Source: Mesobacillus maritimus
GTDB lineage: Bacteria > Bacillota > Bacilli > Bacillales > Cytobacillaceae
NCBI RefSeq assembly: GCF_019749255.1
Contig: NZ_JACWFH010000032.1
Location: forward strand, 1 to 39,048
DNA: 39,048 bases
Direction of reading: 5' to 3'
How positions within the stretch are numbered: position 1 is the stretch's first letter; each line of letters opens with the position of its first letter. The notes beneath the pieces were generated by a model that made no database searches, had not been told where the DNA came from, and worked only from the letters and a program-made list of their open reading frames with translations. Made by a program: the position numbers and the translations under genes. Positions 8,140 to 16,144 of the stretch are shown here, one piece after another.

Positions 8140-8690
8140 CGAGGATTTCATAGGCTACTTTTTCCGAAGGTTTCCTCTTGAAAAGGTCTATGAACCTTTA
8201 ATAGAGCACTTTCTATAAAAGATTCCTCTTAAAAAAGGTCCTATGAAGCTTTCATAGAGCACTTTTACCAAAGGATTCCACTAAAAAAGGTCCTATGAAG
8301 CTTTCATAGAGCACTTTTACCAAAGGATTCCACTAAAAAGGGTCCTATGAAGCTTTCATAGAGCACTTTTACCAAAGGATTCCACCAAAAAAGGCCCTAT
8401 GAAGCTTTCATAGAGCACTTTTACCAAAGGATTCCACTAAAAAAGGTCCTATGAAGCTTTCATAGAGCACTTTTACCAAAGGATTTCACTAAGAAAGGTC
8501 CTATGAAGCTTTCATAGAGCACTTTTAGCAAAGGATTCCACTAAAAAGGGTCCTATGAAGCTTTCATAGAGCACTTTTAGCAAAGGATTTCACTAAAAAA
8601 GGTCCTATGAAGCCTTTCATAGAGCACTTTTAGCAAAGGATTCCACTAAAAAAGGTCCTATGAAATTTTCATAGAGTAGAATCTACAAAG
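8140..8690. repeat. Tandem array of about ten 52-bp units with a palindromic core
   Basis: The units start (CTATGA) at 8188, 8241, 8293, 8345, 8397, 8449, 8501, 8553, 8605 and 8658. The spacing is exactly 52 bp except for two 53-bp steps. Each unit has the palindrome CTATGAAGCTTTCATAG (7-bp arms, 3-base centre), then AGCACTTTTACCAAAGGATT and an A-rich part. The outer units are more degenerate, as expected of an old array. It fills almost the whole gap between the sigma promoter and the siderophore-binding protein terminator. There is no coding potential and no variable spacers, so it is not a CRISPR. Related 52-bp arrays occur at 20.2 kb and 38.95 kb. Confidence 0.95.
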
Positions 8691-8707
8691 TTTTCACATG
8701 CCTCCTC

Positions 8708-8740
8708 AAAAAAAAAGCCGTGACAGGGGGGAGTCACGGC
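8708..8740 (-). terminator. Rho-independent terminator of the siderophore-binding protein gene
   Basis: A perfect 8-bp stem GCCGTGAC/GTCACGGC with an 8-base loop, followed on the minus strand by nine T residues (8708-8716). It lies 10 bp past the stop codon. Confidence 0.92.
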
Positions 8741-8749
8741 CATTACTGC

Positions 8750-9700
8750 TTATTTAAGGGCAGCTTCTACTTCTTTGACCATCTCTGCCACAGAGGTAAG
8801 TCCGCCGCCAGATAGGTACCAGTAGTCTGCGTTAAGATAAACGACATTGTCGTTTTTCACTGCTTTAGTATTTTCAACAAGCTTATTTTCAACAATGGAG
8901 GTTGCAGACGATTTTCCGCCTTCTACCACGGATCCACGGTCAACAATAAATAAGTAATCAGGGTCTTTCTCAACTAAGTATTCAAATGAGATATTTTGTC
9001 CATGGGTTGAAACTTCGATATTCTCATCAACTGGTTTTACTCCAAAAACATCGTGAAGAAGACCGAATCTTGAACCAGATCCATAAGCGCTGATGTTCCC
9101 TTCATTTGCTAGGATAATTAGTCCATTTTTGCCATTAGACGCTGCTTTTTCATTCAAACCTGCAATGGCTTCTTCTACCTTAGCAACTTCTGTTTCTACT
9201 TCAGATTCCTTGCCGAAGATCTCACCTAGCAATTTAGCATTTTCTTTGTAAGAATCCATGTATTTTGTTGTATCAAGCCCCATAAAAATGGTTGGAGCAA
9301 TTTCACTGAATTCTTCATATGAATCTTGTTGTCTTCCAGAAATGATAATTAAATCTGGAGCCATTTCATTGATTGCTTCGAAGTCAGGCTCTTTTAAGCC
9401 ACCTGCATCTAGATATTTGTCATCATTGTACTTTTCAAGGTAACCAGGTAAAGATTGTTTAGGAAGCCCTGTTACTTCCACGCCAAGCTTATCAAGTGAA
9501 TCAAGGACACCGTAATCGAAAACTACAACTGTTTCTGGGTTTTTCTCAACCTTCGTTTCCCCAAGCTGGTGGGTAACCGTCATTGTTTCAGCTTCTTTAT
9601 TGGACTCATCTGCATTGCTTGCTGAATCATCTGATCCACATGCTGTAGCAAAGAGTGCAAGTATTGTAATTAAGATAAAGGCTTGCCATTTTTTCTTCAT
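8750..9700 (-). CDS. Iron-siderophore ABC transporter substrate-binding lipoprotein (YclQ/FatB-like)
   Basis: A 316-aa class III solute-binding lipoprotein that captures ferric siderophores at the outer face of the membrane. The lipoprotein signal peptide ends in lipobox ATAC (Cys21). The periplasmic-binding-type fold shows the strand ETVVVFDYGVLDSLDKLGV (about 59-77), the inter-lobe region PDFEAINEMAPDLIIISGRQ (about 105-124), and the C-lobe PDYLFIVDRG. Length and motifs match the catecholate (petrobactin-type) receptor YclQ of B. subtilis as I remember it, but the ligand is unproven. No permease or ATPase is adjacent. The gene has a Fur box within its promoter, a GAGGTG ribosome site 7 nt from the ATG and its own terminator, so it is an iron-repressed single gene using a transporter encoded elsewhere. 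Confidence 0.93.
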   Translation of the reverse strand: MKKKWQAFILITILALFATACGSDDSASNADESNKEAETMTVTHQLGETKVEKNPETVVVFDYGVLDSLDKLGVEVTGLPKQSLPGYLEKYNDDKYLDAGGLKEPDFEAINEMAPDLIIISGRQQDSYEEFSEIAPTIFMGLDTTKYMDSYKENAKLLGEIFGKESEVETEVAKVEEAIAGLNEKAASNGKNGLIILANEGNISAYGSGSRFGLLHDVFGVKPVDENIEVSTHGQNISFEYLVEKDPDYLFIVDRGSVVEGGKSSATSIVENKLVENTKAVKNDNVVYLNADYWYLSGGGLTSVAEMVKEVEAALK

Positions 9701-9733
9701 CGTTTACACCTCGTGAATGTTATTTATAGCTAA

Positions 9734-9763
9734 ATGATAATGATTTTCAGTATCATTTGTCAA
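9734..9763 (-). promoter_or_regulatory. SigA promoter with overlapping Fur box
   Basis: On the minus strand -35 TTGACA (9758-9763), an 18-bp spacer and -10 TATCAT (9734-9739). The 19-bp Fur box lies at 9736-9754 and reads GATACTGAAAATCATTATC on the minus strand, which matches the classical GATAATGATAATCATTATC box at 17 of 19 positions. Iron-loaded Fur bound here would cover the -10 and spacer. Confidence 0.88.
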
Positions 9764-9802
9764 CATAAATTTTGTGAAAACTCATAAATATTTTTTCCTC
9801 CA

Positions 9803-9875
9803 TAGTAAAAAAGAAGCAAGGGGGACGATTCTTTTACTTCCAAACTTGAAGTAGAAGCACCGTCCCCCTTGCTTC
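9803..9875 (-). terminator. Long hairpin terminator after the TetR gene (GGGGAC repeat family)
   Basis: GAAGCAAGGGGGACG (9813-9827) pairs perfectly with CGTCCCCCTTGCTTC (9861-9875). An inner TACTTC/GAAGTA stem closes the loop, and on the minus strand a T tract follows (9806-9812). It directly abuts the TetR stop codon. Related GGGAC-type hairpins recur through the window. Confidence 0.85.
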
Positions 9876-10445
9876 CTAACGTAGAGAGGAGAGGCCCTTA
9901 TTGGTAAGGTTGTTAATGATTTCGGCCATTTCTTTTGGCGTTTTGTCCATTCCGTTTTTAAGCCAGATTTCGAGAATGTGGATGCTGCCGCTTATCGCAA
10001 ATAAGCTTGCATACTCGGATGTTATTGAATCATCAACCGGGTAGCTGCTCATCCAACTTTTTACTGTGTAGTCGTGTGCGAGCATCATGACGCGCTTTTT
10101 AAAGCTAGGGTCGCCATTTTCACTAAATAGTGTTTCACAAATGTCGCTATTAGCTGCTACATACTCGACAATCTTTTCTATCATTTGAAAGGATTCTTCA
10201 TCTTGGTTGATATTATAGTTCAGCAGTGTTTCGTTCATATCCTGAATGATTTCTTCTTCGACTTGGGTAAGAAGGTCATACTGATCGGAATAGTGCGAGT
10301 AGAAGGTGGAGCGATTGATATCGGCTAGTGCACAAAGTTCCTTTACCGTAATACTAGAAATCGGCTTTTCTTTCAACAGCTTCATTAAGCTTTCTTTTAA
10401 AATCATTCTAGTATATTGGATTCGTCGATCTAATTTAGAATTCAA
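9876..10445 (-). CDS. TetR/AcrR family repressor of the divergent MMPL operon
   Basis: A 189-aa transcription regulator. The N-terminal TetR helix-turn-helix is clear: TRMILKESLMKLLKEKPISS, then ITVKELCALADINRSTFYSHY, then SDQYDLL (together about residues 12-60). The C-terminal ligand-binding part is all-helical. The frame extends to an ATG at 10478, but GAAAGGTG lies 8 nt before a TTG at 10445 and the protein then begins MNSKLDRRIQYTR, a typical TetR start, so I use that. The gene is divergent from an MMPL exporter gene whose promoter contains two copies of a TGTTG-type palindrome, most simply its operator. The pairing recalls S. aureus FarR/FarE (fatty-acid efflux). The inducer is unknown. 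Confidence 0.87.
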   Translation of the reverse strand: MNSKLDRRIQYTRMILKESLMKLLKEKPISSITVKELCALADINRSTFYSHYSDQYDLLTQVEEEIIQDMNETLLNYNINQDEESFQMIEKIVEYVAANSDICETLFSENGDPSFKKRVMMLAHDYTVKSWMSSYPVDDSITSEYASLFAISGSIHILEIWLKNGMDKTPKEMAEIINNLTNKGLSSLR

Positions 10446-10490
10446 TAAAACCACACCTTTCTCACATATATCCAACACATTAAACTGGTT

Positions 10491-10555
10491 TGTTGGAAAT
10501 CAAACACATAATAATTAACTGTCTGTTGAAAAACCAACACGATGTCCATTATAAT
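10491..10555 (+). promoter_or_regulatory. MMPL operon promoter with two TetR-type operators
   Basis: Two 16-bp inverted repeats share one pattern: TGTTGGAAATCAAACA (10491-10506) and TGTTGAAAAACCAACA (10524-10539), centred 33 bp apart. A -35 TTGAAA (10526-10531), an 18-bp spacer and a -10 TATAAT (10550-10555) form a good SigA promoter, and the -35 lies inside the second palindrome. A third half-site TCCAACA is at 10471-10477. This geometry fits repression of both divergent genes by the TetR protein. Because transcription should start near 10562, upstream ATG codons at 10542 and 10554 cannot be the MMPL start. Confidence 0.72.
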
Positions 10556-10583
10556 GTTACAGGGAAACAGATGCAAGAAGGAG

Positions 10584-12647
10584 ATGGTTTCAATCGACAT
10601 CGCAGCACGAATACTAAAGTATAAGAAATCCATTGTCATACTATTTGGCATCATCGCTGCCATCTGTACGATTGCACAGTTTTTTGTGTCTGTTAATTAC
10701 AATATGGTGGATTACCTGCCAGAGGACGCACAATCGACAAAAGCAATGGAAATCATGGAGCAAGAGTTTGACGGCTCTGTTCAAAATACACGAGTCATGA
10801 TCAATGATGTTTCGATACAGGAAGCACTTATTTTCAAAGAAAAGCTTGCTAGTATTGATGGAGTCTCAGATGTAACCTGGTTAGATGACGCCATTGACAT
10901 CAAAACGCCTTTAGAAATTGCGGATCAGGACACGGTAGAAAATTACTACAAAGATAACAAAGCCTTGCTTTCCTTTACCATTCGCGAAGGAGATGAGGTT
11001 GCCGTCACAGATGCAATTTATGAACTGATTGGTGAGGAAAATGCCATGTCAGGGGAGGCGCTTGATACTGCAACTTCGCAAAAAATGGCAGGGACGGAAT
11101 CAATGTATGCAGCGGCATTATTGGTCCCAATCATTATTTTAATTTTAGTTATTTCAACAAATTCCTGGATGGAACCGGTGTTTTTCCTGACAGCAATTGG
11201 GGTTTCAGTCCTTATTAACTTAGGGACAAATCTTTTTATTGGGGAGATATCCTTTGTGACCCAGTCAGTTGCACCAATTTTGCAGCTAGCGGTCTCGTTG
11301 GATTATGCAATCTTCCTCCTGCATAGCTTTTCAGATTACCGCAAAGAAATTGAGGACCCTGAAGAAGCGATGCGACTCGCAATAAAAAAATCCTTCCCGG
11401 CGATCGCAGCGAGTGCTGCAACGACCTTCTTTGGATTTATTGCCTTATCGTTTATGAAGTTCGAGATTGGCTCCGATTTAGGATTGAATCTCGTAAAAGG
11501 AATTTTATTAAGCTTTATCAGTGTAATCGTCTTTTTACCGGCATTAACGCTCTTGTTGTTTAAATGGATTGATAAAACACAGCATAAACCGTTGATTGGG
11601 AGCTTTAGGAAAATCGGCAGTAAGGTCGTTAAAGTTAGATTCCCTAGTTTATTGCTTGTTTTCCTATTAATCGTCCCAGCTTTTCTCGGTCAAAGTAAAA
11701 CTGATTTTACGTATGGCATCGGCGAACATCCAGAGACCACACGTGCGGGTCAGGATGTTACGAAAATTGAAGAGACGTTCGGGGGCTATACTCCGATGGT
11801 GTTGCTCGTCCCAAGAGGAGATGTTGTGAAGGAAGAAAAGCTGGTTCAGGAATTAGAAGAACTAGACTCAGTGACAAGTGTTCTGTCTTACACGAACCTC
11901 GTCAGCTCGGTGATTCCTCCAGAGTACCTTGAGGAGTCAATTACAGAACAATTTTATTCAGAAAACTATAGTCGGATAATCCTCCATACGAATGCAGGAA
12001 ACGAGGGAGATGTGGCGTTTGCCTTGGTGGAAACCGTCGAAAATCTGGCAGCAGATTATTATGAGGAAGACGTCCATGTTCTTGGAGAAAGCGTAACCTT
12101 GTATGATATTAAAACCACTGTTGAAAAAGACAATGTGATGGTCAATCTGCTTACGGTTATTACGATTGCTATCGTGCTATTGTTTACATTTAAATCGATT
12201 TCGATTCCAGTGGTGCTGCTATTAACGATTCAAGCAGCCGTTTGGATCAACTTATCGGTTCCTTACTTTACCAATTCATCGTTGGTCTATGTCGGATACT
12301 TGATTATTAGTACCGTACAGCTCGCCGCGACGGTCGATTATGCGATTCTTTTCACGGAGGACTATAAGGAAAACCGCAAGAAAATGTCTGCATTGAAGGC
12401 AATTAAGAAAACAATTGATGAGAAATTATTTTCGATTGCAATATCTGCTTCCATTTTATCAAGTGTCGGGTTTATTTTATGGATTACGTCATCCAACCCA
12501 ATCGTTGGGTCAATCGGCTTGCTACTAGGAAGAGGAGCATTATTGGCCTTTATCTTGGTTGTCTTTTTCCTTCCAGCGATGCTGCTTGTCTTTGACAAAT
12601 TGATTGATAAAACGAGCTTGAAAGCAAATTTCTATAAGGAGAAATGA
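10584..12647 (+). CDS. MMPL/RND-superfamily membrane exporter
   Basis: A 687-aa transporter with the two-half RND layout: one N-terminal helix, an external domain (about residues 30-170), a block of helices, a second external domain (about 370-500) and a second helix block. The conserved helix-4 motif of MMPL proteins is visible as LQLAVSLDYAIFLLHSFSDY (about 234-253). Its counterpart in the second half is QLAATVDYAILFTEDYKE; the Asp-Tyr pairs are the proton-relay positions. Such proteins export lipids, fatty acids or antimicrobial molecules. I place the start at ATG 10584, after the predicted transcription start, although its AAGGAG site is unusually close. The gene overlaps the next one (ATGATGATGA junction), so the two products probably work together. 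The substrate is unknown. Confidence 0.88.
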   Translation: MVSIDIAARILKYKKSIVILFGIIAAICTIAQFFVSVNYNMVDYLPEDAQSTKAMEIMEQEFDGSVQNTRVMINDVSIQEALIFKEKLASIDGVSDVTWLDDAIDIKTPLEIADQDTVENYYKDNKALLSFTIREGDEVAVTDAIYELIGEENAMSGEALDTATSQKMAGTESMYAAALLVPIIILILVISTNSWMEPVFFLTAIGVSVLINLGTNLFIGEISFVTQSVAPILQLAVSLDYAIFLLHSFSDYRKEIEDPEEAMRLAIKKSFPAIAASAATTFFGFIALSFMKFEIGSDLGLNLVKGILLSFISVIVFLPALTLLLFKWIDKTQHKPLIGSFRKIGSKVVKVRFPSLLLVFLLIVPAFLGQSKTDFTYGIGEHPETTRAGQDVTKIEETFGGYTPMVLLVPRGDVVKEEKLVQELEELDSVTSVLSYTNLVSSVIPPEYLEESITEQFYSENYSRIILHTNAGNEGDVAFALVETVENLAADYYEEDVHVLGESVTLYDIKTTVEKDNVMVNLLTVITIAIVLLFTFKSISIPVVLLLTIQAAVWINLSVPYFTNSSLVYVGYLIISTVQLAATVDYAILFTEDYKENRKKMSALKAIKKTIDEKLFSIAISASILSSVGFILWITSSNPIVGSIGLLLGRGALLAFILVVFFLPAMLLVFDKLIDKTSLKANFYKEK

Positions 12648-14467
12648 TGATGAGAAACCGAATTTTTCTAGTACTGATGACCTTTGTCCTGATCTTGCCG
12701 TCATTTCTGGTGCACGCTTCCGCTAATGAGAACGAAAAAGAGGAAGACACGTTAAAGAATCCGGGACAATATCGTTCAAAAGATGAGGTCGTGTATGCGA
12801 CGCTTAGTCCCACAGGTGTTCAACAGGAAATTTATGTGGTGAACATTTTTGATGTGATAAAAGAAGGGAAACTGGTTGACTATGGTCCCTATGAGAGTTC
12901 GAAAAACTTAACGAGTCTTTCGGACATTCAACTTAAAAACAACAAGGTGGAGTTTGCAGCACCAAAGGGGAAATTTTATTATCAAGGGAATATGAAGGAT
13001 GAGGCATTACCTTGGGATATTCGAATTTCGTACCGACTAGACGGGAAGCGAGTTCCCCCTGCAGAGCTTGCGGGAAAAGATGGACACTTTAAAGTAACCA
13101 TTCAAACTTCGGCAAATGAAGAGGTTGATCCAATCTTTTACGAAAACTATCTTTTGCAGGTTACTCTTACTCTGGATCCTGATATGTATCGCAATATCAA
13201 GGCTTCCGAGGAAGGCATGGTGGCTAACGCGGGGAAAAACAAGCAAATTACCTATACCGTGATGCCTGAGAAAGACGGCGAACTGAGCCTTGAGGCAGAT
13301 GTTACTGAACTTGAGCTACCAGGCATTGAAATTGCGGCTGTCCCATCGTCTATGAGCATTGATGTTCCGGATATCGATGAGATGGCAGGAGAGATGAAAT
13401 CCTTAACAGATGCCATCGCTCAAATTAACAATGGTGTCGGCGATTTAAAGAACGGTGTTTCTGAATTGAACAGCGGTGTGGCTAGCCTACGTGATGGCTC
13501 TGCGCAATTTAAAAAGGGAATGAATGATGTCAATCAAGCATCTTCTCAACTTGTAGAAGGTTCTAGCGCGATTAATAATGGTCTTGCTACCGTTAGTTCT
13601 AGCCTTAAAGGAAACTTTGAACAAATCAATCTAGCAGAGCTCGAAAAGTTACAAGCAAGACTACCGGAAATCGCGGCTGGTCTCGATGAAATGTCAAAGG
13701 GATTCGCTTATTTACGCGATAATTACTCAGACGCCTACCGTCAAATGGAAGAGGCGTTAAACAATATACCAGAATATGAAATTACTAAGGCTGATTTAGA
13801 AGCTTTGTATGAGAGTGGGGCGGATCGCGAAGTAGTCGACCAATTGTTCGATACCTATACCGCAGCACATCAGGCTAAAGACGTCTTTGCCTCGGCAAAA
13901 GAAGCTTTTGATGCCGTGGATGGCCGGTTAGCAGAAGTGAATGGTGCCATTGGGGAAATCGAGAAAACACTTGGGAACGTTCAAACAGTCATTTCCGCAC
14001 TTGAAAATGTAGATGTAGTAGATTCGATTACTCAATTACAAGAGGGAATGGATGAATTTTCCGCTAGTTATCAAGCCTTTCATTCAGGATTAGTAGGCTA
14101 CACAAAGGGAGTTGGCCAATTGTCCAGCTCTTATAATCAACTACATTCTGGAATCGTTGACTTGTCTGGCGGAACAAACGAATTAGAAAATGGAGTCGGT
14201 CAGCTTCATAACGGCACAGGAACTTTATATGAATCTACGAATAATTTACCTGACCAAATGAAAGAAGAAATTGACAGCATGATCTCTGAATACGACAAAT
14301 CTGATTTTGAAGCTGTGTCCTTCGTTTCGGATAAAAACGAGAAGGTCAATTCCGTTCAATTTGTCATTAAAACAGAAAGCATTTTACTAGAAGAAAAAGA
14401 AACAACTGAAAAGCCGAAAGAAGAAAAACAAGGCTTCTGGGCACGATTGAAGGAATTGTTTTCTTAA
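12647..14467 (+). CDS. Secreted heptad-repeat (YhgE/Pip-like) protein, partner of the MMPL exporter
   Basis: A 606-aa exported protein with an N-terminal signal peptide (NRIFLVLMTFVLILPSFLVHA; cleavage after about residue 24), a beta-rich N-terminal domain (about 30-235), and a long coiled-coil region. That region carries the Pip/YhgE repeat pattern GVGDLKNGVSELNSGVASL near 265-285 and again GVGQLSSSYNQLHSGIVDL near 483-501, with GTNELENGVGQLHNGTGTL after it. The C-terminus is Lys/Glu-rich and ends RLKELFS. Unlike full YhgE/Pip proteins I see no C-terminal multi-helix membrane domain, so it is anchored only by its MMPL partner or is free outside the cell. Several ATGs overlap the MMPL stop; 12647 is 5 nt after AAGGAG. 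A role as an envelope-spanning accessory to the exporter is inference. Confidence 0.8.
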   Translation: MMRNRIFLVLMTFVLILPSFLVHASANENEKEEDTLKNPGQYRSKDEVVYATLSPTGVQQEIYVVNIFDVIKEGKLVDYGPYESSKNLTSLSDIQLKNNKVEFAAPKGKFYYQGNMKDEALPWDIRISYRLDGKRVPPAELAGKDGHFKVTIQTSANEEVDPIFYENYLLQVTLTLDPDMYRNIKASEEGMVANAGKNKQITYTVMPEKDGELSLEADVTELELPGIEIAAVPSSMSIDVPDIDEMAGEMKSLTDAIAQINNGVGDLKNGVSELNSGVASLRDGSAQFKKGMNDVNQASSQLVEGSSAINNGLATVSSSLKGNFEQINLAELEKLQARLPEIAAGLDEMSKGFAYLRDNYSDAYRQMEEALNNIPEYEITKADLEALYESGADREVVDQLFDTYTAAHQAKDVFASAKEAFDAVDGRLAEVNGAIGEIEKTLGNVQTVISALENVDVVDSITQLQEGMDEFSASYQAFHSGLVGYTKGVGQLSSSYNQLHSGIVDLSGGTNELENGVGQLHNGTGTLYESTNNLPDQMKEEIDSMISEYDKSDFEAVSFVSDKNEKVNSVQFVIKTESILLEEKETTEKPKEEKQGFWARLKELFS

Positions 14468-14510
14468 GTAGGGGTGACCCTCCCTAAGTTTACTAGAGAC
14501 CAAAAATAGG

Positions 14511-14544
14511 AAAAAGGCTGACGATGACCGTCAGCCTTTTTTTT
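14511..14544. terminator. Bidirectional terminator between converging genes
   Basis: AAAAAGGCTGACG pairs with CGTCAGCCTTTTT around ATGAC, with an A tract on the left and a T tract on the right. It serves the YhgE-like gene (plus) and the GH43 gene (minus), whose stop codon touches its right edge. Confidence 0.9.
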
Positions 14545-15520
14545 ATGCTTTATATTCGATTGTTTGAATCGTACCGTCTTCATTGTACTTTAACTCAGTG
14601 AATTTTACACTGCGCTTGTGGTTGACTCCACCAGACAAGGATGCGTCATGATAGAATAGGTACCATTTGTCCTCGAATTGAACGATGGAATGGTGAGTTG
14701 TCCAACCAATCACTGGTGTAAGAATTTTCCCTTTGAATTCAAACGGTCCTTCTGGATTTTTACTCATTGCATACACAAGGGTATGAGTGTCTCCTGTTGA
14801 ATAGGAAAGATAGTAATAGCCATTGTACTTGTGAACCCAAGGGCCTTCGAAGAATCTGCGCTCTGTGTCCCCAGCAAGTAGTGGGTTACCATTTTCATCT
14901 ACAATTGAAATTTCCTTCTTGCTTTTAAAAGTAAGCATGTCGTCACTTAGTTCCGCAACGATTGGTCCAAGAGCTGGCTCTGATTCAGCAGGACCTTCTG
15001 CATCCTCAACAAATGTACCTGTTTGCCATTTTTCCAACTGTCCGCCCCAAAGGCCGCCAAAGTAGCAATATGCTCTGTTGTCGTCATCCACAAACACCGC
15101 TGGATCAATGCTGTAGCTTCCAGGGATATAGTTTTCTTCCGCTTTAAAGGGACCTTCTGGCCTCTTACTTGTTGCGACACCGATTCTAAAAATACCATCA
15201 TGATCCCTAGCAGGGAAGAACAGATAGTATGTGTCATTTTTGAAAGCCGCATCCGGCGCCCACATTTGTTTGCTAGCCCAAGGAACATCTTTTACGTGAA
15301 GAGCTTCCCCGTGGTCAACAACAGGTGAATTAAAATCATCCATAGATAGAACATGGTAATCTTCCATTTTATACTGATCACCATTGTCATTGTCAGGACC
15401 ATCATGGTCAAGGTCATGAGAAGGGTAAATATAAAGTTTGCCTTCAAAAACATGTGCTGAAGGATCTGCTGTGAAAATATGCTTTACGATTGGTTCATTA
15501 GGTTTTGGTGTATTTGTCAT
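14543..15520 (-). CDS. Glycoside hydrolase family 43 (beta-xylosidase / arabinofuranosidase type)
   Basis: A 325-aa five-bladed beta-propeller glycosidase. The three GH43 catalytic acids are in place: Asp in IFTADPSAHVFEGKLYIYPS (general base), Asp in SYSIDPAVFVDDD (pKa modulator) and Glu in RRFFEGPWVHKYNGYYYLSYS (cited in part; general acid). There is no signal peptide, so it is cytoplasmic and would act on imported xylo- or arabino-oligosaccharides. The reading frame continues up to an ATG at 15610, but the ATG at 15520 has GGAGA 6 nt upstream and lies after the predicted promoter, so it is the start. It is divergent from phosphoketolase and shares a XylR-like operator with it, favouring a xylose-related substrate. 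Beta-xylosidase versus arabinofuranosidase is not decided. Confidence 0.9.
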   Translation of the reverse strand: MTNTPKPNEPIVKHIFTADPSAHVFEGKLYIYPSHDLDHDGPDNDNGDQYKMEDYHVLSMDDFNSPVVDHGEALHVKDVPWASKQMWAPDAAFKNDTYYLFFPARDHDGIFRIGVATSKRPEGPFKAEENYIPGSYSIDPAVFVDDDNRAYCYFGGLWGGQLEKWQTGTFVEDAEGPAESEPALGPIVAELSDDMLTFKSKKEISIVDENGNPLLAGDTERRFFEGPWVHKYNGYYYLSYSTGDTHTLVYAMSKNPEGPFEFKGKILTPVIGWTTHHSIVQFEDKWYLFYHDASLSGGVNHKRSVKFTELKYNEDGTIQTIEYKA

Positions 15521-15549
15521 ATCAATTCTCCATTTAATGTAGTATAGTA

Positions 15550-15625
15550 TGGCAACGCTTTCTTGTGAAACAACACACTTAGTATAACAGATGCAAGTTA
15601 CTTTGTACATTGGTTAAACTAACTT
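15550..15625 (-). promoter_or_regulatory. GH43 promoter with XylR-like operator and cre-like site
   Basis: On the minus strand -35 TGTACA (15604-15609), 17 bp, then extended -10 TGTTATACT (TATACT at 15581-15586). An imperfect palindrome at 15595-15625 has arms AAGTTACTTT and AAACTAACTT (9 of 10 paired) around GTACATTGGTT. Its CATTGG-TAAAC core is shared with the phosphoketolase operator and with the B. megaterium xylA operator as I recall it. It covers the -35. At 15550-15563 AGAAAGCGTTGCCA (minus strand) fits the CcpA cre consensus apart from about two positions and lies just downstream of the transcription start. This suggests xylose induction plus glucose repression. Confidence 0.62.
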
Positions 15626-15701
15626 TTAAAAGATTTGATCAGAAACCCATTTAAATAAAGTTTTTGATGGCATGAGCTTTTCTATACGTAATTTACTTTT
15701 G

Positions 15702-15954
15702 TATTTGCAGGACAATGGGTTATTTATAGAATCAAAATTTTTTACTGAAAACTAGGTGTTATTTGCAGATTTCAGGTTTCTATTTGCAAAACCCCAGGGT
15801 TAATTTGTAGAACTACCCTTTCTATTTGCACGAAACCTGGTTCTATTTGCAAACCAAGATTGTATTTACTCATTTCAGATGTCAATTTGCAGAACCCCTG
15901 GGTTTATTTGCAGAACTTCACCTTCTATTTGCACCAAATAGAGTTCTATTTGCA
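15702..15954. repeat. 21-bp phased repeat array, TATTTGCA motif
   Basis: The motif TATTTGCA or a close variant starts at 15702, 15721, 15739, 15760, 15781, 15802, 15823, 15844, 15863, 15884, 15905, 15926 and 15947. Nine of the last ten starts step by exactly 21 bp (one step is 19). The 13 bases between motifs vary, often as AAACC or AGAACC followed by a pyrimidine-rich part. Because 21 bp is two helical turns, all motifs lie on the same face of the DNA. The array occupies the gap between the divergent GH43 and phosphoketolase promoters. It has no credible open reading frame with a ribosome site. Confidence 0.9.
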
Positions 15955-16016
15955 AACCAAACCAATAATCCTCTCACAAATTCCGCTATGTTATCCTTGA
16001 CTTTACCGCAATAAAC

Positions 16017-16041
16017 AGTTTGTTCATTGGATAAACAAACT
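16017..16041 (+). promoter_or_regulatory. XylR-type operator upstream of phosphoketolase
   Basis: AGTTTGTT (16017-16024) and AACAAACT (16034-16041) form a perfect 8-bp inverted repeat around CATTGGATA. The right-hand part, ATTGGATAAACAAACTAA, equals the B. megaterium xylA operator as I remember it. Possible promoter pieces are TTGACT at 15997 and TATAAC at 16048, but no well-spaced pair overlaps the operator. Confidence 0.65.
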
Positions 16042-16144
16042 AAAAAGTATAACACAAGTATCCCTTTTTAAGGTGGGAAAAATCAGTGATATCAACATAT
16101 TGACAGTAAATTATATAGAACTTGTGAACATATTACGTGTGTTA

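Noticed and set aside
8140-8690. CRISPR array
   Set aside because: Units are tandem over their whole 52 bp with no unique spacers, and no cas genes are present.
10542-10583. Upstream start codons for the MMPL exporter
   Set aside because: They lie within or before the predicted -10 element, so they would not be on the mRNA.
15826-16014. 62-aa ORF across the 21-bp repeats
   Set aside because: It starts at TTG without a ribosome site, and its 7-residue periodicity is a by-product of the 21-bp repeat.
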